Source: Lysinibacillus_B sp036662795 (GTDB lineage: Bacteria; Bacillota; Bacilli; Bacillales_A; Planococcaceae). Taken from it: a stretch of 64,000 nt of DNA. The stretch lies in the NCBI RefSeq assembly GCF_036662795.1, contig NZ_JBAFWZ010000001.1, positions 1-64,000 on the forward strand, in the 5' to 3' direction. The notes under the pieces are model-generated. The model saw only the letters and a program-made list of their open reading frames with translations. It made no database searches and was not told the origin of the DNA. Of this stretch, positions 35,951 to 44,543 are shown in pieces; position 1 is the first letter of the stretch; the number at the start of each line of letters is the position of its first letter. The position numbers were made by a program, and so were the translations under genes.

Positions 35951-37279
35951 TTGCCAATTCAAAATATAACAATGCCACAACTTGGCGAAAGTGTAACAGA
36001 GGGAACAATTGAGCGTTGGCTTGTAAAACCCGGTGATGTCGTTAAAAAATACGATCCACTAGCAGAAGTAAATACAGATAAAGTAAATGCTGAAATTCCA
36101 TCATCCTTTGGTGGTAAAATTATCTCTATTTCTGCAAAGGAGGGGGAGACATTACCAGTAGGAGCTGTCGTATGTACGATTGAAGTTGAAAGCGATACGC
36201 AATTATCTGCAGCTCCGGTTGAGAAAAAATCGAATGTGAGTGAAGCTATTCGGAATGCCGGAATGCAAAATTCAAACGTACAAAGTGAGAAAAAAACACC
36301 GGCCCGTGAGCTCCGAGAGGCAAAAGCCAAAGCTAGATATTCTCCTGCTGTGTTGATGCTTGCCTCAGAGCATGCGATAAATTTAGAATCCATACAAGGA
36401 ACAGGTTTGGATGGTCGGATTACACGAAAAGATGTACTAGCATATATTGAATCCGGCCAAAATGAGAAAGTAACTAGTACTAAGGATCAAAAGAATAATG
36501 CTACGCAGGAAGACCCTTCTACTACCTTACCAAGCGTACATGAGTTTGCTCCGTCGAATCCACAACAGCAACTACCAGGGGATATTGAGATTCCAGTTAC
36601 TAGCGTGAGACGAGCGATTGCAAATAATATGGTACGAAGCAAACAAGAGGTTCCTCATGCTTGGATGATGATGGAAGCGGATGTAACAGATTTAGTAGCC
36701 TATCGTGATCGTATAAAAGATGAATTTAAGCAACGAGAAGGATATAATCTGACGTATTTTGCGTTTTTCCTTAAAGCTATAGCAATTGCCTTAAAGGAAT
36801 ATCCGATGATGAATTCGATGTGGGCAGGGGATAAAATTATCCAAAAAAGAGACATCAATCTATCTATTGCCGTAGCAACAGATGATGCTTTATTTGTACC
36901 TGTTATAAAACACGCCGATGAAAAGTCAATAAAAGGGATTGCAAAAGAAATTCATGAGCTTTCTCAGTTAGTAAAGCTTGGGAAGCTACGCCCAGAGCAT
37001 ATATCTGGAGGCACGTTTACAGTTAATAATACAGGATCTTTTGGTTCTGTTCAGTCAATGGGCATTATAAATTATCCGCAAGCTGCTATACTACAGGTGG
37101 AAGCTATTGTAAAAAAACCGGTAATTTTTAGTGGGAATATGTTTGCCCCAAGGGATATCGTAAATTTATGTTTGTCTCTAGATCATCGTGTACTAGATGG
37201 ATTGATTTGCGCGAAATTTCTAAAAAGAGTGAAAGAAATACTCGAAAATGCAAATAATAGTATGATGTCAGTCTACTGA
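35951..37279 (+). CDS. bkdB: Branched-chain 2-oxoacid dehydrogenase E2 (lipoamide acyltransferase)
   Basis: 442 residues: lipoyl domain (about 1-77, lipoylation site Lys44 in EVNTDKVNAE), peripheral subunit-binding domain (about 130-165, YSPAVLMLASEH...GRITRKDVLAYI), Pro/Ser linker, and catalytic acyltransferase domain ending with the active-site SLDHRVLDG. It passes the branched acyl group to CoA. The TTG start follows AGGGGGGAT. Isobutyryl-, isovaleryl- and 2-methylbutyryl-CoA made here can prime branched fatty acids or be degraded. Confidence 0.95.
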   Translation: MPIQNITMPQLGESVTEGTIERWLVKPGDVVKKYDPLAEVNTDKVNAEIPSSFGGKIISISAKEGETLPVGAVVCTIEVESDTQLSAAPVEKKSNVSEAIRNAGMQNSNVQSEKKTPARELREAKAKARYSPAVLMLASEHAINLESIQGTGLDGRITRKDVLAYIESGQNEKVTSTKDQKNNATQEDPSTTLPSVHEFAPSNPQQQLPGDIEIPVTSVRRAIANNMVRSKQEVPHAWMMMEADVTDLVAYRDRIKDEFKQREGYNLTYFAFFLKAIAIALKEYPMMNSMWAGDKIIQKRDINLSIAVATDDALFVPVIKHADEKSIKGIAKEIHELSQLVKLGKLRPEHISGGTFTVNNTGSFGSVQSMGIINYPQAAILQVEAIVKKPVIFSGNMFAPRDIVNLCLSLDHRVLDGLICAKFLKRVKEILENANNSMMSVY

Positions 37280-37283
37280 AATC

Positions 37284-37320
37284 TTAAAGGAAGCCGATAA
37301 ATAAAGGCTTCCTTTAATTT
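37284..37320 (+). terminator. Terminator between bkdB and mutA
   Basis: TTAAAGGAAGCC (37284-37295) is perfectly complementary to GGCTTCCTTTAA (37306-37317), followed by TTTTTA. It would end or attenuate bkd transcription before mutA. Confidence 0.8.
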
Positions 37321-37398
37321 TTATGCTTTATTGTAAGCACTTTCTCATGTAAAATACATCTTAGAAAATAGTAAGGGGGGAAGCTGATTAGCGTCCAC

Positions 37399-39093
37399 AT
37401 GTCAACTAACATGAAAGAAATTGAGTTTCAGGCAGCTAGTTATGAACAATGGAAAGAGCAGGCAGTCTCTGCTTTAAAAGGGAAGCCTTTTGAATCCTTG
37501 TTCACGAAAACAATTGAAGGGGTAACACTTGAGCCACTTTACACGCAAGAAATGCTCCTAGAAAAATTAGGAGATCAGCTTGAGAAGCAAGTATCTACAA
37601 TCCGTACGTTATCGGCAACTACGGGCTTAGATGTTGCTCAGCAAATTACTGGTGATTCTACTGAGGAGTTTATCGCTAATCTAGAAGAGAGCTTAGCTCG
37701 TGGAAATGATGTCATTACGATTGATAGCCGTGTACCCTTTACATGGGATAACTCAATCGTAGGCAAATTAGCGGATTATTTAACTGAATATTCTTTCAAA
37801 CTGATTATTCAAAACGAAAATGACCCTATCCTATCCGTGTTTGACAAAATCGAAGAGGCAAAACGTGCAGAGGTTGAAGGCTACATAGTATCCGATCAAG
37901 CGATTCAATTATCGAATTATCCAAAAGTACGTACTTCAGGAGCAAACACTGTAAAGTACCATAATAATGGTGCGAATGCGGTACAAGAGCTTGCAATTGC
38001 CCTCGCTTTAGCTAGTAAGTATGCGGGTCAAGAGGGTAGCTATGAAAAGTTCGCTTCAAAATTCTTTGTGAATTTTGCAATCGATACTCAGTTTTTCGCA
38101 GAAATTGCTAAATTACGTGCTTTTAAAGTACTTTGGAAAGCGTTTTCTTCAGCATTCGACGCTGAGGCTATAGCTGTTCCAATCGTAGCTGAAACGTCAG
38201 TACGAAGCTTCTCTAAGGTAGACGTATATGTAAACCTTTTACGTGCTGGTAACGAGGCGTTTGCTGGTGCGATTGGTGGGGCTGATGTATTTACAGTACA
38301 TCCACATGATGTTTTATCTCGTCCAACAAACCAATCTACACGTATTGCGCGCAACGTACTACTTGTAACGAAGGAAGAATCGTTAGTCCTAAATGTACAG
38401 GATCCATCAGGTGGTTCTTACTTTATCGAATCGTTAACTGCTGATTTTGTAAAAGAAGCATGGGAGCTATTCCTTGAAATTGAGGAGGCAGGCGGTATCG
38501 ATGCTTACGAAGAAAAATTAACAGAGCAAATCGATGCGGTCTATGCAGATCGATTAAAAGCTGTTGAAACACGTAAAGCATCCCTAATCGGTACGAATAT
38601 TTATGCAAACCCAGTCGATGAAATCGCTACTGAGGAAAATATTCAATTTACAGACGTAAAGCGATTAGCTATTCCATTTGAAAATATTCGTCGTGAATTC
38701 GCAGCGGCTAATATTAAAATTGGAATCCTAACTTTTGGTCAGCTGAAAAACTTTAAAGCTCGCGCTGATTTCGTTGCAGGCGTATTTGCAACTGCAGGTG
38801 TAGTAGCAGAGCAATCAGATGCTATCTCTTCTATGGAAGAGGCGAAAGCCTGGTTAAATAATTCGGACTTTGATTATGTAGTCGTTGCTGCTACAGATGA
38901 TGATACAAAAGCGTTAGTGCCAGCTTTACTTGAGGGCAAACGTGCTGGGCTAGTATTAGACGCAGCAGGTAAGTACAAAGAGGAAGAGGCAGAGTGGACA
39001 GCAAAAGGCTTAAATGGCTTTGTGTTTGCTGGTCAAAACATCATCGAGAAGCTCAACTCTGTTGCTGCTAGTGTGAAGGAGGTACAACGATGA
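37399..39093 (+). CDS. mutA: Methylmalonyl-CoA mutase small (beta) subunit
   Basis: 564 residues with the methylmalonyl-CoA mutase barrel domain (about 50-400) and a degenerate C-terminal flavodoxin-like domain lacking the DxHxxG cobalamin motif, as is usual for the non-catalytic subunit. Pairs with MutB. The last 4 bp overlap mutB (ATGA). Start is uncertain: ATG 37399 has its AAGGGGGG site about 18 bp away, whereas in-frame ATT 37387 or CTG 37384 would be closer. Confidence 0.92.
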   Translation: MSTNMKEIEFQAASYEQWKEQAVSALKGKPFESLFTKTIEGVTLEPLYTQEMLLEKLGDQLEKQVSTIRTLSATTGLDVAQQITGDSTEEFIANLEESLARGNDVITIDSRVPFTWDNSIVGKLADYLTEYSFKLIIQNENDPILSVFDKIEEAKRAEVEGYIVSDQAIQLSNYPKVRTSGANTVKYHNNGANAVQELAIALALASKYAGQEGSYEKFASKFFVNFAIDTQFFAEIAKLRAFKVLWKAFSSAFDAEAIAVPIVAETSVRSFSKVDVYVNLLRAGNEAFAGAIGGADVFTVHPHDVLSRPTNQSTRIARNVLLVTKEESLVLNVQDPSGGSYFIESLTADFVKEAWELFLEIEEAGGIDAYEEKLTEQIDAVYADRLKAVETRKASLIGTNIYANPVDEIATEENIQFTDVKRLAIPFENIRREFAAANIKIGILTFGQLKNFKARADFVAGVFATAGVVAEQSDAISSMEEAKAWLNNSDFDYVVVAATDDDTKALVPALLEGKRAGLVLDAAGKYKEEEAEWTAKGLNGFVFAGQNIIEKLNSVAASVKEVQR

Positions 39094-41234
39094 GTAAACC
39101 AAACTTTAAGTCTGTTATCATCGAAAACGTGTTAAACGCTGAAGCACAGCAATCAACAGGTACGTTTTTAACAAACGAAGGTATAGATGTGAATTCTGTT
39201 TATACAAAAGAGGATATTAAAAATACAAAGCATGTGAAAGATGTTGCAGGTATTGCACCAAACACACGTGGACCATATCCAACAATGTACGTTGCTCGTC
39301 CTTGGACGGTACGTCAATATGCAGGTTTCTCAACTGCAGAAGAATCAAATGCGTTCTATCGTCGTAACTTAGCGATGGGTCAAAAAGGTTTATCAGTAGC
39401 GTTTGACTTAGCAACACACCGTGGTTATGACTCAGATCACCAACGTGTAACAGGTGATGTAGGAAAAGCTGGTGTTGCTATCGACTCTGTAGAAGACGCT
39501 AAAATTTTATTTGACGGCATTCCGTTAGATCAAATGTCTGTATCGATGACGATGAACGGTGCGGTATTACCAGTTCTTGCTTTCTATATCATTGCAGCAG
39601 AAGAGCAAGGAGTATCGCCTGATAAGCTTGCTGGGACAATTCAAAATGATATCTTAAAAGAGTATATGGTGCGTAACACATACATTTATCCACCAGCTAT
39701 GTCGATGAAAATTATCGCTGATATTTTTGAATATACAGCGAAATATATGCCTAAGTTTAACTCGATTTCAATTTCGGGCTACCATATTCAAGAAGCTGGT
39801 GCAACGAATGATATTGAGTTAGGTTATACACTTGCTGATGGTTTAGAGTATGTTCGTACAGGTTTAAAAGCAGGAATTGATATCGATGCATTTGCACCTC
39901 GCCTATCATTCTTCTGGGCAATCGGTATGAACTATTACATGGAAGTGGCGAAAATGCGTGCAGCTCGTCGTATTTGGGCACAAATGATGTCTACATTCAA
40001 TCCGAAAAACCCGAAAACATTAGCGCTACGTACACACTCTCAAACTTCTGGATGGTCTTTAACTGAGCAAGATCCATTCAATAACGTAACGCGTACATTA
40101 ATCGAAGCAAATGCTGCAGCTATGGGCCATACACAGTCTCTTCATACGAATGCATTGGATGAAGCGATTGCACTACCAACAGACTTCTCTGCACGTATTG
40201 CACGTAATACACAGTTATTCTTACAAGAAGAAACAGGTATGACGAAGGTTATCGATCCGTGGGGCGGTTCATATTACGTAGAAAAGTTAACAGAAGAGCT
40301 TACAGAAAAAGCTTGGGCATTAATCGAAGAAATTGAGGAGCTTGGCGGTATGGCGAAAGCAATCGATACAGGTCTTCCAAAAATGAAAGTTGAAGAAGCA
40401 GCGGCAAAACGCCAAGCAAAAATTGACTCAAAAACAGAAACAATAGTTGGCGTTAACAAATACCGCCTTGCTGAAGAAGAACCGATTGATATTTTAGATA
40501 TCGATAATACAATTGTTCGTCAAAAGCAAATTGAGCGTCTTGAAGAAATGAAGTCGAAACGTGATGAAGCAGAAGTACAAAAGCATTTAGCTCGCCTTAC
40601 AAAAGCAGCTGAAACAGGTGAAGAAAACCTACTTGCAGTTGCAGTTGACGCTGCTCGTGCACGTGCTTCACTAGGTGAAATTTCAGATGCAATTGAAGCA
40701 GTTTCAGGTCGTCATAAAGCTATTATCCGTTCAATTTCAGGTGTATACTCTTCAAACTTCTCTGATGCTGAACAAATTACAGAAGTGAAGCAAATGACAG
40801 AAGAGTTCTTAGAAAACGAAGGACGTCGCCCACGTATTTTAGTAGCAAAAATGGGACAAGACGGGCATGATCGTGGTGCAAAGGTCGTAGCAACAGGTTA
40901 TGCTGACTTAGGCTTCGACGTAGATATTTCACCATTATTCATGACACCAGCTGAAACGGCTCAAATGGCTGTTGAAAATGATGTTCACTGTGTAGGTGTT
41001 TCATCACTTGCAGCAGGTCACAAAACGTTAGTACCAGAATTAGTAGGCGAGCTCAAGAAGCTTGGTCGCGAAGATATTATCGTAATTTGCGGTGGAGTAA
41101 TCCCAGCTCAGGATTATGAATTCTTATACGAAGCAGGTGCTGTTGCAATCTTCGGTCCAGGTACAGTAATTCCTGTATCAGCACAAAAAATTATCGAAGA
41201 AATTTATAAACGATTAGGCTACGAGGAAGTGTAA
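39090..41234 (+). CDS. mutB: Methylmalonyl-CoA mutase large (alpha) subunit
   Basis: 714 residues. The barrel domain binds the CoA ester (RGPYPTMYVARPWTVRQYAGF, about 60-80). The C-terminal cobalamin domain (about 580-710) has GQDGHDRGAKVVATGY with His593 as the lower axial ligand. Adenosylcobalamin-dependent isomerisation of methylmalonyl-CoA to succinyl-CoA feeds valine, isoleucine and propionate carbon into the TCA cycle. Coupled to mutA by a 4-bp overlap; meaB follows after 5 bp. Confidence 0.97.
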   Translation: MSKPNFKSVIIENVLNAEAQQSTGTFLTNEGIDVNSVYTKEDIKNTKHVKDVAGIAPNTRGPYPTMYVARPWTVRQYAGFSTAEESNAFYRRNLAMGQKGLSVAFDLATHRGYDSDHQRVTGDVGKAGVAIDSVEDAKILFDGIPLDQMSVSMTMNGAVLPVLAFYIIAAEEQGVSPDKLAGTIQNDILKEYMVRNTYIYPPAMSMKIIADIFEYTAKYMPKFNSISISGYHIQEAGATNDIELGYTLADGLEYVRTGLKAGIDIDAFAPRLSFFWAIGMNYYMEVAKMRAARRIWAQMMSTFNPKNPKTLALRTHSQTSGWSLTEQDPFNNVTRTLIEANAAAMGHTQSLHTNALDEAIALPTDFSARIARNTQLFLQEETGMTKVIDPWGGSYYVEKLTEELTEKAWALIEEIEELGGMAKAIDTGLPKMKVEEAAAKRQAKIDSKTETIVGVNKYRLAEEEPIDILDIDNTIVRQKQIERLEEMKSKRDEAEVQKHLARLTKAAETGEENLLAVAVDAARARASLGEISDAIEAVSGRHKAIIRSISGVYSSNFSDAEQITEVKQMTEEFLENEGRRPRILVAKMGQDGHDRGAKVVATGYADLGFDVDISPLFMTPAETAQMAVENDVHCVGVSSLAAGHKTLVPELVGELKKLGREDIIVICGGVIPAQDYEFLYEAGAVAIFGPGTVIPVSAQKIIEEIYKRLGYEEV

Positions 41235-41239
41235 AACTA

Positions 41240-42325
41240 ATGGAATACTTCAAAGGGATGGAAGAGAACGGCTTACACGTAATGGATGGTGTCAAGGGTG
41301 GTCATGATGGTATGAACTATGCTACGCCGAAAAAGTTTCGTAAAAAAAAGCATGAAGCACTTGATATCCCGAGCTTGGCTAGTGAGGTACGAGAAGGAAA
41401 TCGTGCCTCGCTGTCAAAAGCAATTACATTAGTGGAAAGCTCTAATCTCGAGCATAAGGATCAAGCACAAAAGTTATTACAGGAATTACTACCCCATACA
41501 GGAAATAGTATCCGAGTTGGCATTACGGGTGTCCCTGGAGCAGGGAAGAGCTCATTTATTGAGGCATTCGGTACGATGCTTTGTAAAATGGGGAAAAGAG
41601 TGGCAGTACTTGCCATCGACCCTAGTTCCTCACTATCAGGTGGCAGTATTTTAGGTGATAAAACACGGATGGAAGAGCTTGTGCGTCAGCCTAACTCTTA
41701 TGTCCGACCTTCTCCATCAGCTGGTACACTTGGCGGAGTGCATAAAAAAACGCGTGAAACAATGCTTATTTGTGAGGCGGCTGGCTATGATGTCATTTTG
41801 ATTGAAACAGTCGGTGTAGGACAAAGTGAAACATATGTACGTGGTATGGTGGATTTCTTCCTGCTACTTGCGTTAACAGGGGCGGGAGATGAGCTACAAG
41901 GAATGAAGAAAGGGATTATGGAGCTTGCAGACGGCATTTTAGTGCACAAAGCAGATGGTGATAACCTCCGTATTGCACGTAAGACAGTTCAAGAATACAA
42001 GCAAATCCTGCATTTCTTACAGCCAGCTACACCGGGTTGGCTAAGTACATCACTTCCTGCGTCATCTTTAGAAAAGACTGGACTAGATAAAGTTTGGGAA
42101 ATGATTCTTTCATTCGAAGGGACAATAAAATCGTCAAATTACTGGGAAGTTCGTCGTCAGCAGCAAACGCGAGATTGGTTCCATTCTATGATTACGGATC
42201 ATCTAATTGACTCGTTTTATAAAAATACTGACCGTAAAATACAGGTGAGAAATTTAGAAAACGAAATTCTACATGGACGACTTACCGTAACTCAAGGTGT
42301 AAATCAATTATTTGAAGATAATTAA
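41240..42325 (+). CDS. meaB: Methylmalonyl-CoA mutase-associated GTPase MeaB
   Basis: 361-residue G3E-type GTPase. Walker A GVPGAGKSSFIEAFG (about 94), VLAIDPSSSLSGGSILGDKTRM, the Walker B-like ILIETVGVGQSE, and the base-recognition region HKADGD are present. It guards cofactor loading and protection of the mutase. In older annotation it is called ArgK. Last of the mutA-mutB-meaB unit. Confidence 0.95.
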   Translation: MEYFKGMEENGLHVMDGVKGGHDGMNYATPKKFRKKKHEALDIPSLASEVREGNRASLSKAITLVESSNLEHKDQAQKLLQELLPHTGNSIRVGITGVPGAGKSSFIEAFGTMLCKMGKRVAVLAIDPSSSLSGGSILGDKTRMEELVRQPNSYVRPSPSAGTLGGVHKKTRETMLICEAAGYDVILIETVGVGQSETYVRGMVDFFLLLALTGAGDELQGMKKGIMELADGILVHKADGDNLRIARKTVQEYKQILHFLQPATPGWLSTSLPASSLEKTGLDKVWEMILSFEGTIKSSNYWEVRRQQQTRDWFHSMITDHLIDSFYKNTDRKIQVRNLENEILHGRLTVTQGVNQLFEDN

Positions 42326-42429
42326 GCATAAATCGTTATGAACTGTAATTTTTATATCATTTCAGTCCTTTGCACAGAGGGTATAGTCCTGCTATGATTA
42401 AATAGTATTGTGAAAGGAGCAATGAAGTG

Positions 42430-42870
42430 ATGAATATGGATTATGATTTATTTATGCAACAAATTACGACAACAGCTCGTGCTGAAATGGAAGCAGCAGG
42501 TTATGAACAGCTTCGTACACCAGAAGACGTAGAGGCTGCTTTTGAAAGAAAGGGTACTACACTTGTAATGGTGAACTCTGTATGCGGCTGTGCAGGTGGG
42601 ATTGCTCGTCCAGCAGCCTCAAGTGCTGTTCACTATGACAAACGTCCAGATCATTTAGTAACTGTATTTGCTGGTCAAGATAAAGAAGCAACTGCAGCAG
42701 CTCGTTATCACTTTGGTGAAGATCATTTACCTTCATCACCATCTTTTGTATTACTAAAAGATGGAAAAGTTGTAGCAGAAGTAGGTCGTTATGAAATCGA
42801 AGGACACGATCCAATGTCTGTAGTAACGAATTTACAAGCTAACTTTGAAGAATACTGCGAAGAAGTCTAG
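42430..42870 (+). CDS. brxB: Bacilliredoxin BrxB (YqiW)
   Basis: 146 residues of the DUF1094 thioredoxin-like family. The catalytic CGC motif lies in VMVNSVCGCAGGIARPAA (about 50-55) and HYDKRPDHLVTVFAGQDKEA follows. It removes bacillithiol from S-bacillithiolated proteins after oxidative stress. ATG 42430 is used; GTG 42427 directly precedes it. In B. subtilis yqiW also lies after the bkd/mmg region. Confidence 0.93.
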   Translation: MNMDYDLFMQQITTTARAEMEAAGYEQLRTPEDVEAAFERKGTTLVMVNSVCGCAGGIARPAASSAVHYDKRPDHLVTVFAGQDKEATAAARYHFGEDHLPSSPSFVLLKDGKVVAEVGRYEIEGHDPMSVVTNLQANFEEYCEEV

Positions 42871-42886
42871 TATAGCGGTGTTTAGA

Positions 42887-42926
42887 AGTGTTAAGTCCTT
42901 AACTTTTAAGGACTAACACTTTCTAA
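42887..42926 (+). terminator. Terminator after brxB
   Basis: AGTGTTAAGTCCTT (42887-42900) pairs with AAGGACTAACACT (42908-42920) with one bulged base. A short T run follows. Confidence 0.7.
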
Positions 42927-42946
42927 TATAGAGGAGAATGGTCGAT

Positions 42947-43903
42947 ATGAAAAAGTTTTCAATCGGTTATCGTACATTAAAAACCGCTGTTGGTGCTTCT
43001 ATTGCGATAGCAGTTGCCCAGTATTTTGATTTGCATTTTTATACCGCAGCAGGGATTTTAACGATTCTTTGTGTGCAGCCAACTAAAAAGAAATCACTCT
43101 ATGCAGTCTATACACGTGTTGTTGCAAGCTTAATAGGAATGGCTCTTGCATACATATTTTTCGAAATATTCGGATACAATCCGGTCGTTTTAGGTATTAT
43201 GCTCGTGCTATTTGTACCAACAATTGTGTCTTTAGGTGTCTCTGCTGGATTTGTTTCTAGTGCAGTAATCATTTTGCACATTTATTCTGAGGCGAATTTT
43301 ACCATCGCCCTATTCTATAATGAACTAGGATTAATGGCGATTGGATATTTAACAGGCTTGGCAGTGAATATGTATATGCCAGATATTCAAAAACAGCTCG
43401 ATCGTTATCGTATTGAAATTGAAGCGTTATACCGCAATGTATTTTCTGAAATTGCGAAATATTTGCGGAGCGGTGATACTCTCTGGGATGGGAATGAACT
43501 CGTTCAAGCAGTTACAATATTGAATAAGGCAAAGGCACTTGCTTTCCAAGACGTTGAAAATCATATCACTCGAAAAGACAATATATATTATGTTTATTTT
43601 GATATGAGGGAGCAGCAGCTTGAAATTATTGAACGAGTGCTGCCAAAAATTACTGCCTTACCTGTTATAGTACAACAATCAGAATTAGTCGCTGTGTTTA
43701 TGGAAGAGCTAAGTGAAAATGTGCATTCAGGCAATACCGCTAGTTATTTTAGAGAAAAGCTAGAAGAAGTAAAAGTTGAGTTTGCAAAAATGCCGTTGCC
43801 AAATGACCATCAAACATTTCTGGCGATGGCGGCATTATATCAATTTATTGAGGAAATGGATGCCTATCTAGCAATTAAAGAATCGTTTAGAGGTATGAAA
43901 TAA
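42947..43903 (+). CDS. yqjA: YqjA-type membrane protein (aromatic acid exporter family, DUF939)
   Basis: 318 residues. Four to six membrane helices in the first about 140 residues (KTAVGASIAIAVAQYF, TAAGILTILCVQPTKKKS, YTRVVASLIGMALAYIFF) are followed by a mostly helical cytoplasmic domain. This matches the FUSC/aromatic acid exporter family represented by B. subtilis YqjA. The substrate is unknown. ATG 42947 is chosen because GAGGAG at 42931-42936 is too close to the in-frame ATG at 42938. Confidence 0.85.
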   Translation: MKKFSIGYRTLKTAVGASIAIAVAQYFDLHFYTAAGILTILCVQPTKKKSLYAVYTRVVASLIGMALAYIFFEIFGYNPVVLGIMLVLFVPTIVSLGVSAGFVSSAVIILHIYSEANFTIALFYNELGLMAIGYLTGLAVNMYMPDIQKQLDRYRIEIEALYRNVFSEIAKYLRSGDTLWDGNELVQAVTILNKAKALAFQDVENHITRKDNIYYVYFDMREQQLEIIERVLPKITALPVIVQQSELVAVFMEELSENVHSGNTASYFREKLEEVKVEFAKMPLPNDHQTFLAMAALYQFIEEMDAYLAIKESFRGMK

Positions 43904-43904
43904 A

Positions 43905-43933
43905 AAAGCGGGTGCTAAACTGCACCCACTTTA
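43905..43933. terminator. Bidirectional hairpin between yqjA and the Prli42 gene
   Basis: GGGTGC (43910-43915) pairs with GCACCC (43922-43927), flanked by A6 and a short T run. It is shared by the convergent genes. Confidence 0.6.
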
Positions 43934-44026
43934 ACCGATCATTGCTAGACCCATTGCAATTGTTGAAATCAGCATAATAGCAACCATCGAATAGACAACA
44001 ATTTTTTGGAATTTCTTATTACTCAT
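43931..44026 (-). CDS. Prli42-like stressosome-associated miniprotein
   Basis: 31 residues, reading MSNKKFQKIVVYSMVAIMLI at the start and STIAMGLAMIG at the end. A basic N-terminus is followed by a single membrane helix. The MxNKK...VVxxxM pattern fits Prli42, the membrane peptide that anchors the stressosome (RsbR) in Listeria and is conserved in Bacillales. AAGGAG precedes the ATG at 8 bp spacing, and it is convergent to yqjA. The family assignment is from pattern memory, but size, start and topology agree well. Confidence 0.8.
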   Translation of the reverse strand: MSNKKFQKIVVYSMVAIMLISTIAMGLAMIG

Positions 44027-44126
44027 AGTGATCGCTCCTTCTTTTATCTTTCAATAGTGTATCAAAAATAGAGAAATTCTCAAGCTAAATTGTTTTTAGC
44101 ATTCATTAAAAGGGGAGTTTTACACA

Positions 44127-44543
44127 ATGGAAAAAGTAGACCACATTGGAATTGCAGTAAGAAACATCGATGAACGTATTACATACTACACGGAGACACT
44201 TGGCCTAAAGCTATTAAAGCTCGAAGAAGTTGAATCTCAGCAAGTAAAAGTAGCGTTCATCGACGCAGGTAACGTGAAAATTGAACTTTTAGAACCTATG
44301 AGTGAGAAAAGTGCAATCCATGGCTTTCTAGAAAAGCGTGGAGAAGGCATCCACCATGTTGCATTTGGTGTAACTGGAATTCGTGAGCGAATGGCAGAGC
44401 TTCGCGAAAAGGGTGTACGCCTACTTTCAGATGAGCCAGGACCAGGTGCTGGTGATGCTGAAGTTGCTTTCTTACATCCGAAAGATTCTTTCGGTGTTCT
44501 TTATGAATTATGTGATAAAAGTGGAAAAGGGGAAAAGAAATAA
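44127..44543 (+). CDS. mce: Methylmalonyl-CoA epimerase
   Basis: 138-residue glyoxalase-fold (VOC) metalloenzyme. VDHIGIAVRN supplies a metal-binding His near the N-terminus, HHVAFGV the second region (about 84) and LLEP/GVLYELCD the metal-binding Glu residues. It converts (S)- to (R)-methylmalonyl-CoA, the form used by MutAB. YqjC of B. subtilis holds the same position. GGGGAG precedes the ATG; the stop overlaps the next start (TAATG). Confidence 0.94.
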   Translation: MEKVDHIGIAVRNIDERITYYTETLGLKLLKLEEVESQQVKVAFIDAGNVKIELLEPMSEKSAIHGFLEKRGEGIHHVAFGVTGIRERMAELREKGVRLLSDEPGPGAGDAEVAFLHPKDSFGVLYELCDKSGKGEKK

